From positions 37,386,281 to 37,450,280 of the forward strand of contig CM053243.1 in the NCBI GenBank assembly GCA_028583405.1: DNA of 64,000 nt, read 5' to 3'. Under the pieces are notes generated by a model. The model had not been told where the DNA came from and did not search any database. It saw only the letters and a program-made list of their open reading frames with translations. How positions within the stretch are numbered: the first letter of the stretch is position 1; each line of letters opens with the position of its first letter. The stretch is from Pogonophryne albipinna (lineage: Eukaryota; Chordata; Actinopteri; Perciformes; Artedidraconidae). Positions 23,386-35,040 of the stretch are shown in pieces. Both the position numbers and the translations under genes were made by a program.

Positions 23386-23775
23386 GATTACTGGTCGTGC
23401 TAATGTTGTCTTGTGTTCACCTCTGCATGTGTTCTGTGTTCACCTCTGCATTTGTGTTCAGTGCTGTGTGTCTGGCAAATAAAGTCAAGACCCCCTCAAA
23501 AGTTACGGTTTATTTCATTTTAAGGATGAGCACCAAGCAACATCTCCAGGTGCTCCTTTGAGAACCAGGGCAAAAAAGTTATGTGCACCCCTGCCTATAA
23601 GGGACATTTCGAGCATCATTGCGATACACAGCCACTGAACTGATTACCCAAGATCCTCAGCTATGGTTTAAGCTCGCTGATTGGATGTTTTAGCCGCAAT
23701 GCATCTAGGGATATGGTGTTAATGCGATATGTATCCGAAAAACATTTCTGAGTTTAGGATGGCCGAAGACACTAC

Positions 23776-24232
23776 ACTACCCATAATCCCCAGCTATCGT
23801 TTAGGACTGCTGTCCCCGTGATTAATCTTCAAGCTCTGGGATTGGATGTTGGAGTGGCAGTGCGCCAAGGTTACGCCGAGCGTCAAACAGCTGTTTGAAA
23901 TGGAACGAAACCACGCCAGACTATCAAAAACTGGAATCGAACGCCCCCCCCAGAACTACACACGCTGGCTATTGTGTTTCGCAAAATGTTCTATGGGACA
24001 TCTCTACTGAACGTTTTCGTTTTTCCCACAATTAGAAGTTGCCAGTATTAAACACATTGGTGTTATCAAATGTAAAACATGTAATTAATAAATGGGTGAA
24101 AATCGCTTGTGTCCATAATGCGCAGCATTAATATATACCCACATGACAGTTCATTACTTTGTAATTCTACTCCACTACAATTCAGAGGTTAACCTGGTAT
24201 TTTTACTCCACTACATTTATTTATTACATTTC
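23776..24232 (-). repeat. Inverted-repeat segment B' (partner 20078-20590)
   Basis: Reverse complement of segment B, lying inside the second long-TIR element. It includes ACTACACTACCCATAATCCC and CACTACATTTATTTATTACA. Confidence 0.75.
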
Positions 24233-25589
24233 AAAGAAAATCAGTAATATCTTTAAAAACTACAAGTCTTTTTATATCAGCTGTGCACCGTTATGGTGTA
24301 AATATAACCTATCTACGAATTAGATCAAATGTAAAAGTCAGCCGAATTAGTGTTGATACTGCAAGGAGACGTATTGTGTGAAGAGAAATTGAAGATGTTG
24401 TTTAATTGTCGATATATTTATGATCCACGTCAAGTATTCAGTTTCAGCGGCATTTCTTCCAGTTTTTCCAAAGGTCTTCTCATCAGGGCTCTATAAATAA
24501 AGAACTACGGCAGATCTGTAATATGTATTGCAGTCGAACCGTGTATTACAATGCCGTTATGTGATGACTTTCAAAGAAAAAAGCAATAACACTCGGAATA
24601 AAGTATTATTTTCTTTTAAAAAAAATTTTTTTGGATTTCATATCGCATTAACACCATATCCCTACATGCATTGCGGCTCAAACATCCAATCAGCGAGCTT
24701 AAACCATAGCTGAGGATCTTGTGTAATCAGTTCAGTGGCTGTGTATCGCAATGATGCTCGAAATGTCCCTTATAGGCCTACGTCTGTTTCCGGTTATTTT
24801 TATTTTGAAATTCAGTTCCTGAAGGACGCCAAAAAGAGATTATGGAATTAAACAAATAAATAAAAACAAGGATAATTGTGTGTTATTGGTGAGTAAATAA
24901 CAGTGTGTTATTTAGAAAAGAATAACAAATTAGAAGGAAAAAAAGATTAAAAAAAATACAGATTTCAGTATTTTGAGGCTCTGAGCCCCATTTATTTTCC
25001 TCACAGACGACAAAAAAAGTCCGACATTAAACGATTTAAAATAAAAACAATAATCGTGGCTGGATATTGAGTAAGAACATGTTTTTATGAACCCCACAGC
25101 TTCCGGTCTTCCAAGATCCGAACGGACAAAAAGACGTACTGCAGGCACGAAACATACTACCAATAGAAATACATTGCTTTTAAAATCGTTCTGTGTGACA
25201 CGACAAAAAGGGGAAAATCGTGTTGGTGAACACGAATCAATAGATTAAATGTTGTGACTATAACACAAAATGCCGTGAGACTGTGTTGTATTAGCATGGC
25301 TATGATACAGGAGACAACAAGACATGTTGAAAAAAAAAGTTAATGATTATAATTATAAGTATGCAGTATCATAACTACATTTTTGATGTTTATAACAAAC
25401 CAAACCGTTTGAAAATTGGTTGAAAATGTGGGTTGAACCACAACGCTCATGAGTGGCACAGTGACGTGTCCTAAAACCCGGAAGTAAACTCCTTCCGGAT
25501 CCTTCGACAAAAAACAATGCAATTTCTTGTAATATTGTTGGGGTGTTTTTACACAGTACAGTAGATTGAAGTAAATCAACTTATACATT

Positions 25590-25790
25590 AAGATAAGATA
25601 AGATGGACCTTTATTAATCCCGTGGGGAAATTCAGTAGTTCAAACTGCAACAGGGTGAGAGTGAAAAACAGGACAGCACAGATTCACACAGATTAATAAA
25701 ATCAAAAATAAGATGAGCGATAAAAATAATAATAATGAGAAACTATGAAATAAGAAATGAATAAAACTAAAATGTAATTATCAGATCATA
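25590..25790 (-). repeat. LINE 3' tail (Rex1/CR1-like), antisense
   Basis: AAGATAAGATAAGATGGACC then TTTATTAATCCCGTGGGGAA is the typical reversed tail of fish Rex1-type retroposons. Similar tails occur at 46811-46905 and in arm A near 17510-17560. No reverse transcriptase remains. Confidence 0.6.
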
Positions 25791-26039
25791 TATTATAATG
25801 TATTGTATTATTAAGTAATATCATACATTAACCCCATTATAGCAGATGCCACATTGAATGGATGAACACATTTATGCATCAATAATTACAACAGAGTATT
25901 TCTAAATACAAGTTGTAAAAATACTTATATGTATTTAATATTAACCCTTTGGAGTCGACCGTCACGCCGGCGTGATCAGATCACATGACCTGTTCAAGCC
26001 GGTGCCGCATAAAAACAACAGTCCGGACAACATTGCCGT

Positions 26040-26470
26040 GTGTTTCTGTCGAAAGTACTGGCTTGAAACAATATCCCAATCTTTGTTTCATGCAAAAAGA
26101 CCCAGTAAACACGGAGATACGATTATATAAAGTTAATACATTTCAAAAGTATGAAAAATGGAAGCACATATTTCAATATCTTCGCCGTATTTGATCATTT
26201 TACGAAACGGAAAATACTGGAAACTGTAGATCCTGCTCAACAGGATGTATATGTGTATTTCTGTCGAAAGTACTGGCTTGAAACTATATGCCAGTCTTTG
26301 TTTCATGCAAAAAGACCCAATAAACACGGACATACGATGATATAAAGTTAATACAGATATATTTCAGAAGTATGAATAATGGAAGCACATATTTTAATAT
26401 CTTCGCCGTATTTGATCATTTTACGAAACGGAAAATACTGGAAACTGTAGATTCTGCTCAACAGGATGTA
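26040..26470 (+). repeat. 215-bp tandem duplication inside the piggyBac element
   Basis: CTGTCGAAAGTACTGGCTTG recurs at a spacing of 215 bp (about 26046 and 26261), and both units run through CTTCGCCGTATTTGATCATT and GAAAATACTGGAAACTGTAG to CTCAACAGGATGTAT. The units differ by scattered substitutions and a small insertion. Confidence 0.85.
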
Positions 26471-26698
26471 TTTACCAGGGAGGGGGTGAGGTAATCAGGT
26501 AAACTGAGTGATACGAGACGAAAAGAGACGAAGAGGGACGGCGGGAACCGAAGAGAGACGGCGGGAAATGGAGAGAGACGAAGATATACGAAGACAGCCG
26601 GCGAGAGACGGCGGGAGACTGCGATTGAAGTAAAGTGACAGACAAACATTGAGAATTTAGATATAGTTAGATAGATTTAGAGTTTTGAAGATTCAACT

Positions 26699-26791
26699 AT
26701 GATGAAGAGAACTCTGAACGTGAGTCAAGCTTTAAGCTTGTTTTTTGACATGGAGGAGGAGGAACCTGTGATGTTGCCCTCTGTGTCGTAG
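26699..26791 (+). pseudogene. Possible piggyBac transposase N-terminal relic (30 aa)
   Basis: ATG ATG start then KRTLNVSQALSLFFDMEEEE and PVMLPSVS, stop at 26789. An acidic N-terminus rich in bulky residues is common in piggyBac transposases. Position inside a TTAA element supports this but similarity was not tested. Confidence 0.4.
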
Positions 26792-28434
26792 TTGACAGAA
26801 ACCGCTTTGAAGCGTGGCACAGATAAAGACAGAAAAAACTGATTTTTGTACATAATGTGTATATATATATATTTGTATTATATTTATAATAACACTTTTG
26901 CCTTATCAGAATGAAATCCCATGCTACCTCAATCAAACTTTCACATTATCATAGTGACATCCCATGTATATATTTCCAGCTTTTAAATGGTTTCGTTGTG
27001 TATGTTTGTGTTACCTTTATGAAAAATAATATCATTTTCAAAATCTGTTTTTACGTTTTTTTGGTGATTTTGGGTCCAAAATGTTCATATAGTATCTCAA
27101 AATGAAAGAAATAACTATCAGGTTATATAGGTGAGGTTGTCCTTAAAAAAAGATACCAAACATTGCAGATTATCATCTGATATTTGGGAAGTGTGTTACA
27201 TTTGAAATGGCAGAAAGTCTTGTTGCAACTTCCAGATATTAAAAGAGGCCCCTTGAGTTTCTCTGGAAATTATCAATAGTAGCAGTTAAGTGAATACTGT
27301 TTAAACAATACCTGTGTTTGTGTTTTGTATTGGTTTCTCTGTTTTATCCTTTCATAAATGTGAGGACTAAAACTTGCTCAAACATTCTGGGGTGCTTGGA
27401 GTTTTATTGCTCTGTGGGGGAGGTATAGATGGCAGGGTGAGAGTTGGATGAGAGTTCCTTCTGCTTAAGATCTCCAGTATGTCATGTTTCAGGGAAGTCA
27501 ACATATCTTGAATAGTATATGTGTGTGTTTAATTACTTTGTATTCATAATAAGCAGTCTGTGTAAACAGAAGCTGAAAATAGGAGAGTATTAATATGTAT
27601 TATCTTTGTGAACAAAGGGATATTATGTGGACAGAGCTCAGGCCTCTGGAATGTGCAGGAAAGTGTGTGTGTGAAAGTCTGTGCAGGAAAGTGAGATAAC
27701 GGACGCCAGATACATTTTATTACTATCTCAGAGACACTTGTTTATTATCCTGGCTGGCTCGCGCTGATTCGCTAAGAAAAGTCATCTTTTACATCTTCCA
27801 ATGAGATAGACTGACTCGGCTCCTCCGGTGATTTTTGGGTATAAAAGTTGGGTTTGAATTTAGTTCATTCTCTTTTCCTCCTGCTGCCAAGACCGAAGAA
27901 TCCCACCAGCACGAGAAACTAGAGCAGGGGCGCTCCTAATTATATTGATTTGTATTGCATTGTATTATTGCCTTTTATAATTAAAACAGATTATTGTTTA
28001 ACTGGTATCCTGGTGTTTTCTGATTTTCCCTACTGTTATGATTTCAAGCAGCTCGCCAAAACGACACGCTGGGCAGAGGTGGGTTGTAAAAACCATCTTC
28101 TGCCGCAACAACATTGACATGCCAAACATTTCTTAATGGGGTTTAGTAAGACAAATCAAAAGTATGTGAAAACGGCCAAATTAGCCCAGGACTCCAAAGG
28201 GTTAATAACATAATGATTACTTTCAGATGATAATACTTTTCAGGAAGATCACTGCTCTAAACAAAGTCAAAAATCCTACATCCAAACAAAATAAATATAA
28301 TTAATTATGATGAATACGTTAAGTCTTGTTCATTGTTTTTCACTTTTATTAAATGTTTGATATTTCCGGCACAGACCCTTTCATACCGGCAATGCGCGAT
28401 AGAAGCAACATAAAGTGCGACAGTTTAAATATGC

Positions 28435-28600
28435 CAGTGTTAATTTCGTCAACGAAAACTATGACGAAAAATGTTCGTCAACGACCTTTTTTACATGACT
28501 AAGACGATGACGAGCTAAAAATAGATTCTTGATAACGAAAACTATGACAAAATGTATATTTAGTTTTCGTTGATGAGACGAGACGTACTAAGGTGTTAAT
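28435..28600 (+). repeat. CGTCAACGAAAAC-type fish repeat
   Basis: Starts GTGTTAATTTCGTCAACG and repeats CGAAAACTATGACGAAA and AACGAAAACTATGACAAAA, then the inverse TTTTCGTTGATGAGACGAG. It is a short-period degenerate dispersed repeat seen widely in fish genomes. Confidence 0.6.
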
Positions 28601-28861
28601 GGTGGACTATCGGACATTCAAAATGCAGCATATTTCCCCCAAGTGTCTGTCAAAATGCATTTTACGTTTCTAACTTGCAATATCATTATTTCCGCTCTCT
28701 TCACTCCAGAAGAGCGATCTCCCTGTGTCTCTCTGTGTGCGGGGGATCACAGGAGGGGGGGAGAGCTGTGGAATGTGACTCCACACATTTCGATGGCCAA
28801 TTAGTTTTAAACAAAGAGTTCCCAACATACAGCATAGGAAACATGGGGGGTTGGGGCTGGT

Positions 28862-29037
28862 GAACTGTTTATTCATCATTCAATTCATTCTATATTGTAT
28901 TCTGTAGATTGTGTACATTACTTTTCACTTTACTGCTTGTTGCACCTGGTTAGAAGCTAAACTGCATTTCGTTGTCTCAGTACCTGTAATCTGTGCAATA
29001 ACAATAAAGTTGAATCTAATCTTGAGCAGGAACTAAT
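28862..29037 (+). repeat. LINE-like 3' end, copy 1
   Basis: CTGTTTATTCATCATTCAAT ... CTGCATTTCGTTGTCTCAG ... GTGCAATAACAATAAAGTTG followed by AATCTAATCT. This polyadenylation-type tail is typical of fish LINE/SINE 3' ends. Nearly the same 145 bp occur at 29638-29785. Confidence 0.65.
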
Positions 29038-29637
29038 GTAGGCTATTTACTTAGTACATATCTGACATTAACGATTAAGCACATTTGTGCATTCTTTATG
29101 AATGCAAACCGAGTCAAGCCGACTCCGAAGGAAATCATATTTCGTTTATTTTTAACGAAATAAATGTGATTTAATCCACATAATTTACTGTGTTAATTGT
29201 TTACTGTAGTATTGTTTAACTTGAAGGTGCCTGATGTGAACATTTCCAGAATGTATTGTCTTAACTTTTTAAATGCCTCTGTGATGTGCTGCTACCCATT
29301 TTCCCCTCGGGGACTAATAAACGAATACTATATATTGAACGTCTATTGAATGGCCTTTGTATGCATACAGTACAGTATAGCCCAACCATTTACACTTTCT
29401 TTTTTTCCCGTCAAGAGTTTGAATTGGAGAAAGGTAATCGATGGTGCTTTTAAAGCCTATTGCATAATAACTGTGTGATTTATATTGCTTTTCAAATGCA
29501 TGTGGCCACCCATTTACACTGCTCTTCCCGTCAAGAATACTGTATGAATAGAACTTAGTTAGATCACTTTACATTTCTGCGAATGAATTTTTAACTGTTA
29601 ATACTGCTCACAGGCTGCTAGATTCATACCCAAGCTC

Positions 29638-29785
29638 ACTGTTTATTCATCATTCAATTCATTCTATATTTTATTCTGTAGATTGTGTACATTACTTTTC
29701 ACTTTACTGCTTGTTGCACCGTTAGAAGCTAAACTGCATTTCGTTGTCTCAGTACCTGTAATCTGTGCAATAACAATAAAGCAGG
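29638..29785 (+). repeat. LINE-like 3' end, copy 2
   Basis: Direct copy of 28862-29010 with a few changes, ending GTGCAATAACAATAAAGC. Flanking sequences differ, so the copies are independent insertions or a partial duplication. Confidence 0.65.
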
Positions 29786-30211
29786 CATCTTTATTGTAGC
29801 TTCAACAATCAAGTTCTAAGTAGTGCAATATGAAATAAAAACAACTACACTCTTTTGGCAGTGTTGTGGTGCCGAGAGATGGGAGTCGGAGGCGGGGTAT
29901 CAAAGGTACAAGCTAGACTTTTATTTAGCATCTGAAAACCATTGTGAACAACTTCATTCCCGGGAAGCGAAGACTGGCGGATACAGGAAGTCCGGTTCAC
30001 TAAAATGTCCGTGCAGAACAATACCCCAACCCATAGATCCGTGGGTGAATAATGTCAATCAGCACAGTGTACACATTAACAACAACTACACTATTTTGGC
30101 AGTGTAACAATTAAACAACAACTACACTCTTTTGGCAGTAACAATTAGATAAATAATAAACTGTCAGACTGACACTGAAGACAGACAAACTATTTTCAGC
30201 AATCAATCTGT

Positions 30212-30531
30212 TTAGTTGACTCTGGGTGACATGTGGCGATTTAAATAAATCGTTTTTTGGCTGTTTAGATGGTGTTGCTCCATCTGGGTCACTGCCGGTG
30301 GTTGAGAAGGTGGGTCTTTGGCGACTAGTTTTATAGCCTCATGTACATTAGTTAGGTGCTTCAGGAGATTGGCATTGCTGTTATTCGATGTGGACAATGC
30401 TTTTTGTCCTGCACACAGTTTAGATTTGACCATAATATTTTGTGCGTCCTTTATCCCCACAAATTGAAAATAGTGGTTATATCTCCAAGTTGTAATGCGC
30501 TGCTGCTCTCGCTGATACTTGCATCTGCCAT
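30212..30531 (-). pseudogene. hAT transposase BED-finger relic, frameshifted
   Basis: On the minus strand from Met 30531: MADASISESSSALQLGDITT then IFNLWG; the frame shifts near 30455 and continues KDAQNIMVKSKLCAGQKALS, NNSNANLLKHLTNVHEAIKL. This is the BED zinc-finger region of a hAT transposase, with the first Cys apparently replaced by Ser (KSKLC) and the HLTNVH pair kept. Three ACTACACT-TTTTGGCAG repeats lie nearby at 29845-30140. Confidence 0.6.
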
Positions 30532-31353
30532 AGTGTGTGTGTGTTTGTGTGCTGGTGGTGAGCGTTGCCGTGTATGGCCCTTTCTCATTTCATCAAATCC
30601 CCCTCCTCGACTCCTCGGTCCTCCGGTCGTGACCCGGAAATGAATTTCAGCGCGCCATGTTGAAGGACATCTCATTTCTCGAAATGCACTTCGAGGACCG
30701 AGCATCGAGCATCGAGGAGGCTCTCTGGAGGAGCTCTAACCGAGGATACACTGATGGGTCCTCCACGGCTCCTTCGTGGATGCATTTCCGGCAACAGAGA
30801 TGTTTCAAAGAGTCGTGACGCACGGCCGGACTGATCTCAGCCAATGACAGCTCTGCATGCATCCCCTGGATATTATTTTATTAACTGCTCTCATCGCGAC
30901 GCGATGTTTCCTGAGAGAACAGCTGTGATGTCCGTGCAGAAATCAGAGCAGTGTGTATAATATATATCACTCAGTATAACAGGCCTACTCTCTTTATTTG
31001 CTGTAGTTTAGTAGATATCTACAAACAAAGAGTCCATATTTTTCTAAAACCATTTAGTGCTTCACATAATAAAATACACAACGGCTGTTAGGCTGTTAGC
31101 TGTAGGTGCGTGTGTGTGTTTGGTACAGTGTGTGTGTAGATGCAGCGGACAGACAGGTCTCAGTTGGTTTGGTGTCCTCTGCTTACTTTTAATACTTGTA
31201 AATAAAACTTTTGGTCCGTCATTTATTTTCCTCATTGTAGCGACCAGAAAGGGGGGGGGGGGATATATCCAGTCTCTGATAGTGTTACGTTAATATGAGA
31301 GTGCTCTGTTTGATTCTGAAATTATATATATATGTATATAAATATATACATAT

Positions 31354-32092
31354 CAGGGTTTCCGCTAGGATTTTTTCTCGCCGGTCAAATGTCCGAACAG
31401 AATTAATTTTACCGGACAAATTTGAAACTTACCGGTCATGTTTCAATAATAATAATAATAAGAATTGTGTAGCAGAGTTTCCGTTAGCAGGTAATCACCG
31501 GACTAGGACCGGATATGCTGATGTTTAAAACGCAGTTAATGGGGCTCATTTTTATATTGGTTCAGTTTATAATCGTACATTTTATAACAGATAAAAAAAA
31601 TTCAGATTCATTTTTCAATAAATGACTCCACAAACAACAAACAACATAATTATTACATTCAAAGAAACTACTTGTAGTAGATGAAGTACATTATTCAAAA
31701 GTTTACATTAACTTTGAATAGTAACACGGGAGAAACGGATCCTCTCTTTTCCTCTCTCCCTCCCTCTCTCTCCTGACAGCCCGTCAGTTTCTCATGCATC
31801 GCGCTAAACAGTGGGCGGGGCTTCAGGTGATTATGCAGCAGCTGATCTGATCTCTCTCGCTCGTCCGGTTACACTTCACTCGTGTTTATGTCCATATCGA
31901 TCAGATCCAGCTCTCCTGATCGGCCTTTATAGAGAGCACTGATCAAACTATTAAGAGTGAATATCGGCCGATAATGATCGGCGGCCAATCGATCAGAGCA
32001 TCGGACATTTTCACCGGCAGGTTTTGAATTTACCGGTTTTTATTCAATTTTACCAGCTAAAAACCGGTAATTACCGGCTAACGGAAACCCTG
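31354..32092 (+). mobile_element. hAT element with exact 8-bp duplication ATACATAT
   Basis: Duplications at 31346-31353 and 32093-32100. Ends CAGGGTTTCCGCTAG and CTAACGGAAACCCTG. Repeated ACCGGT-type motifs lie at both ends. The central part around 31680-31970 resembles segments near 53850-53960 and 57300-57600. No transposase ORF. Confidence 0.88.
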
Positions 32093-32096
32093 ATAC

Positions 32097-32103
<7 letters not shown>

Positions 32104-32162
<59 letters not shown>
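32104..32162 (+). repeat. (TG)n microsatellite
   Basis: About 58 bp of uninterrupted TG repeat beside the hAT target duplication. The VCVCV and HTHTH ORFs here are artefacts of it. Confidence 0.97.
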
Positions 32163-32164
<2 letters not shown>

Positions 32165-33365
32165 GCATCTGTAGCCTGTTATTGTCTCATTATTCCGCAC
32201 TGTGAATGAATCAAAGTGGTCATGAACACATCTGTCCATCAGACAGAGGGCTGCTGTGCCTCCTGTCATCATTAATGGACGTCTCTTTAAAATGACCGCT
32301 CAGAGGAGAGGAGTTCTCATTTCTCTAACCGCCTGCTGCTTCCCCTCCTCTCTCCTCGGTTCCCCTCCTCGGCTCCTCGGCTCACATCTCCTGTGGGCGG
32401 GAGATGGATAGGAGTCGAGGAGGGGAGTTAGAGAAATGAGAAAGGGCCTATGTGTGTGTGTGTTAGCAAGTGTTTGTGTCTGTGTATTTTACCCATAAGG
32501 CAAGACCCGCCCAACTCTGTCTCTGATTGGCTTACCTTGAAATGTTACCCCGCGTTAACCAATCATCACTCCTCTCTGGTTACTTTCACTTTTCCATGGT
32601 GCTGTGAGAGGACATCGCTGTATTCGCCTGTAAACTACATCCGCAGGGAGATTCGGTTCAGTTCCATCACATAATGTAACGCAGTAACGCACCCATAATA
32701 TTAGACACTAATAATACAGTAAACTATTAACACTGTACATATTATTGATTGCCCGTGGGATTAGGATGATCGGTAGTGAGAGCGCTGCATTTTCCTCCGG
32801 TCGGATGTGATATAAAAACAAAGCGATTATTTTTGTTGTTGTAAACTCACGTGGATTAAACTACATGTATTAATGCATTCATTTCAATTCGCGAATATAT
32901 GATACATTAAATGATCGTGAGGAAGGATGATGATTGAAAATCGTTTGTTTGAGCCGGGCTGCATTTCCTGATGAAAAAACATAGCGATGGTTTTGTACTT
33001 ACACCTACGTGAATTAAACAACATTATTTTGTTAAATAAAAACATGGTGATGTTTTGTAAATGATTACATGTCTCTTATTTAGCACAGAATATGATCCTA
33101 TCCGTGACATATGGATCTTAACAAATATCCGCTATATCAGATACCTGTAGATCTATCAGCTGTTTATTTGACATGAGTTCCAGTGTGGCAGCTTTTCACG
33201 GCCCCCCCTGGTGGATCCATGATCCATTGCAGCTGGTTTCATTAAAATTACATTTATTTATCAAGGGGGCGTTTCAAGTCCTGCGGGGGGTTTTCCTTTT
33301 CAGCAGGGGCCCACCCCGTGCCGATCACGGACCCGCACGGGTAGGCGTCTGAAATGAAGCGCTAC

Positions 33366-34425
33366 ATCTGTACTTCCGGTCCATGGGACCTTATGTCAGA
33401 AAGATTATGTATTGAAGTCAATGGAGAGAGAAAACTTATCTTTCGATCCCGTTTGAATTGTGCCATGAATTACACATATGATGTTTGTCAATCTTAAAAA
33501 ATAATTTCCATGTCAAAAAAGTCACAGTTTGTCGTAAAACTGTTGAAATATAAGACTATGAAAAATACGCAACTAGAAAGACTACAAATCCCAGAGTCGC
33601 GTAAGTCATGTCATAACTGATGTCACAATTGTTTTCCTCCACCAAATAAGAGATAGCTAAGATAAGATAACTTTAACAAGATGCCTGTGTGCTTAGTACC
33701 AGGTTGTTATCATACCAGCAATGGGTCTTGCTCGTTCTTTTGCTTCCCGTTTGATGAAAGGACCAGGAGTGGCTGGATCAAGTTAGCTACCTAGCTAATA
33801 GCAAGCACGTTAGTTAGCATTACAGTCTTAGCCTTGTCATTTTTATTAGCCTTAACATGAAGTAACATCAAGTAACCCAACATGTTAAACAGTAAGAGTA
33901 GTAGTCATATTTCGTGAACCCTTTGAAGAGTACTGTCACACCGGTGTGATCATTCTATAATACACCATTTAACGCTACATTAGCATCGGCGATCTTTTCT
34001 ACTTCACGCTATCTGCACACATGGTTTACATTAAACATAAAAAAAATCAGGCAGTTCAGAGAGAATCAAAGGAAGGCAGGCAGCTTTGCATGACATTCTT
34101 CTGGACGTGGTGATAGTGAGGGTAGTCAATCCCTTTTTTGACAAGACAGTAGTGACGGCCATCTTGGTGACGTCTGTGTTGTTGTGCGAGACCAGAGATG
34201 TAGTTCATTGAGCGTTTCACACAAAAAAATGTGTTACTTCACAGTTTTACGACACATTTTTATTTTTTTGACTTGCAAAATTATCTTTTAAATTGACAAA
34301 CATCATATGTGTAATTCGTGGCACAATTCAAACGGGATCGAAAGATAATCTTTCTCTCTCCATTGACTTCAATACATAATTTTTCCGAAATAAGGTCCCA
34401 TGGGACTTCGCCACTCTATGATCAG
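33366..34425 (+). mobile_element. Inverted-repeat element with THAP-like mini-ORF
   Basis: Arms about 33370-33600 and 34195-34420 are inverted copies, sharing CATGGGACCTTAT, ATTGAAGTCAATGGAGAGAG, CGATCCCGTTTGAATTGTGC and CACATATGATGTTTGTCAAT. The interior carries the ORF at 33681-33794. This is the same architecture as the element at 17386-21057 but unrelated in sequence. No transposase and no clear target duplication. Confidence 0.7.
33681..33794 (+). pseudogene. THAP-type zinc-finger mini-ORF (37 aa)
   Basis: Reads MPVCLVPGCYHTSNGSCSFF then CFPFDERTRSGWIKLAT, stop at 33792. Met-Pro start, Cys-x4-Cys, the FxFP motif and Trp fit the first half of a THAP domain. The second metal-binding half is missing. 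Confidence 0.6.
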
Positions 34426-34570
34426 ACTTTTGCTCTCGCTGCAGCTCTTCTCGTTTGCGCTCCCTCATTTTTTGTTTTCGATTCTGACACAAACGTCCCA
34501 GGTGGGCGGTACTTTCAGGGGTGCGTCCCCATTGGCTACTCAGTTTTTGAGTGACAGCCCAGTCCTCCGG
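34420..34570 (+). repeat. Dispersed repeat, inverted partner of 47083-47228
   Basis: Shares TTTTCGATTCTGACACAAAC, GGTGGGCGG-type sequence and GGTGCGTCCCCATTGGCTAC with the copy upstream of CRTC3 on the opposite strand. The overlapping ORFs in both places derive from the repeat. Confidence 0.75.
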
Positions 34571-34779
34571 CGATTGTACAGTGCAGCTGCGGTAGCTGAG
34601 CACGGACAGAAGACCCCCAGAAGAACCAGCATTTCAATTATTATAATACAACAAATGAAAATATATGTAAGTATTGATCATTTGTGTTGTTTGTGCTGTA
34701 CTATACGGTCTGTTTCTTTATTGTGTTAAGTGAGAAGTAAAAAAGCTGTGCTATGAAAGTTAGCTTTTGCTAATAGTAT

Positions 34780-35040
34780 ATATAAATGGACGTAGGGTCC
34801 GTGACGTCACCCATAGGATTCTGCAGAGTTGCCGAGAAGCCCTTAGTAGGCGGAGTCGGCCACTAACGGCTCGACAGTGACGTCAGAGTTCAACCCCCGC
34901 CTGCTCCAAATAAGGGCAAAGAGGCGGAGCCGAGGCGGGACCTGCTGCCCCCGAGCTGGAAGTTCCAGAGCTAGCTGAAGCTACCAAGCTAAGCTAACAT
35001 GCTCCCCATCTGCACACTGCCGTCGCATTTTACGTTTCTA
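34780..35040 (+). repeat. GC-rich patch with two CRE palindromes
   Basis: TGACGTCA occurs at 34802-34809 and 34878-34885 within GTAGGGTCCGTGACGTCACC and AACGGCTCGACAGTGACGTC. It looks like a common fish dispersed repeat rather than a promoter; no gene follows. Confidence 0.5.

Larger units (their letters stand above)
22247..23593 (+). mobile_element. hAT element with exact 8-bp duplication CCTATAAG
   Basis: Target duplication CCTATAAG at 22239-22246 and 23594-23601. Ends are CAGGGCTGCACATAAC and GTTATGTGCACCCCTG. It begins with a GCGCAGGTGCGCATGCGCAC palindrome-like patch and a GA-rich tract (22342-22412). It carries a transposase C-terminal relic (23215-23385) and, at 22437-23206, a segment repeated at 62521-63280. 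Confidence 0.85.
21677..25415 (+). mobile_element. Second long-TIR element, interrupted by a hAT
   Basis: The left arm is 21677-22246 and resumes at 23602-23740 after the hAT insertion. The right arm is about 24640-25415 in inverted orientation. Shared landmarks are CGGAAGCTGTGGGGTTCATA, AATGGGGCTCAGAGCCTCAA and GCGAGCTTAAACCATAGCTG. The right arm has its own short insertion near 25290-25380. The middle (23776-24232) is inverted relative to segment B. No transposase is seen. The 135-aa ORF at 21673-22080 is hydrophobic, lies in the repeat arm and has no domain. Confidence 0.65.
25945..28201 (+). mobile_element. piggyBac element, TTAA-flanked, 2257 bp
   Basis: TTAA (25941-25944) precedes CCCTTTGGAGTC, and GACTCCAAAGGG precedes TTAA (28202-28205), a perfect 12-bp inverted repeat. 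Next to the left end is the palindrome CACGCCGGCGTG. The interior holds a 215-bp tandem duplication (26040-26470), GACGGCGGGA-type short repeats (about 26520-26620) and an N-terminal transposase-like mini-ORF (26699-26791). The catalytic part is gone. A related left end, CCCTTTGAAGAG with CACACCGGTGTG, lies at about 33920. Confidence 0.85.
30576..32448 (+). mobile_element. DNA element with GGCCCTTTCTCATTTC ends
   Basis: Left end GGCCCTTTCTCATTTC and right end GAAATGAGAAAGGGCC are a perfect 16-bp inverted repeat, flanked by TAT (30573-30575, 32449-32451). Subterminal CTCCTCGACTCCTCGG-type repeats are on both sides. It contains the hAT at 31354-32092 and a GT microsatellite. Superfamily not settled. 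Confidence 0.75.

Noticed and set aside
32024..32272. VCVCV / HTHTH repeat protein ORFs
   Set aside because: Translation of a TG/CA microsatellite.
34780..35040. CpG-rich patch with CRE sites as a promoter
   Set aside because: No gene follows on either strand and the sequence looks like a dispersed fish repeat.
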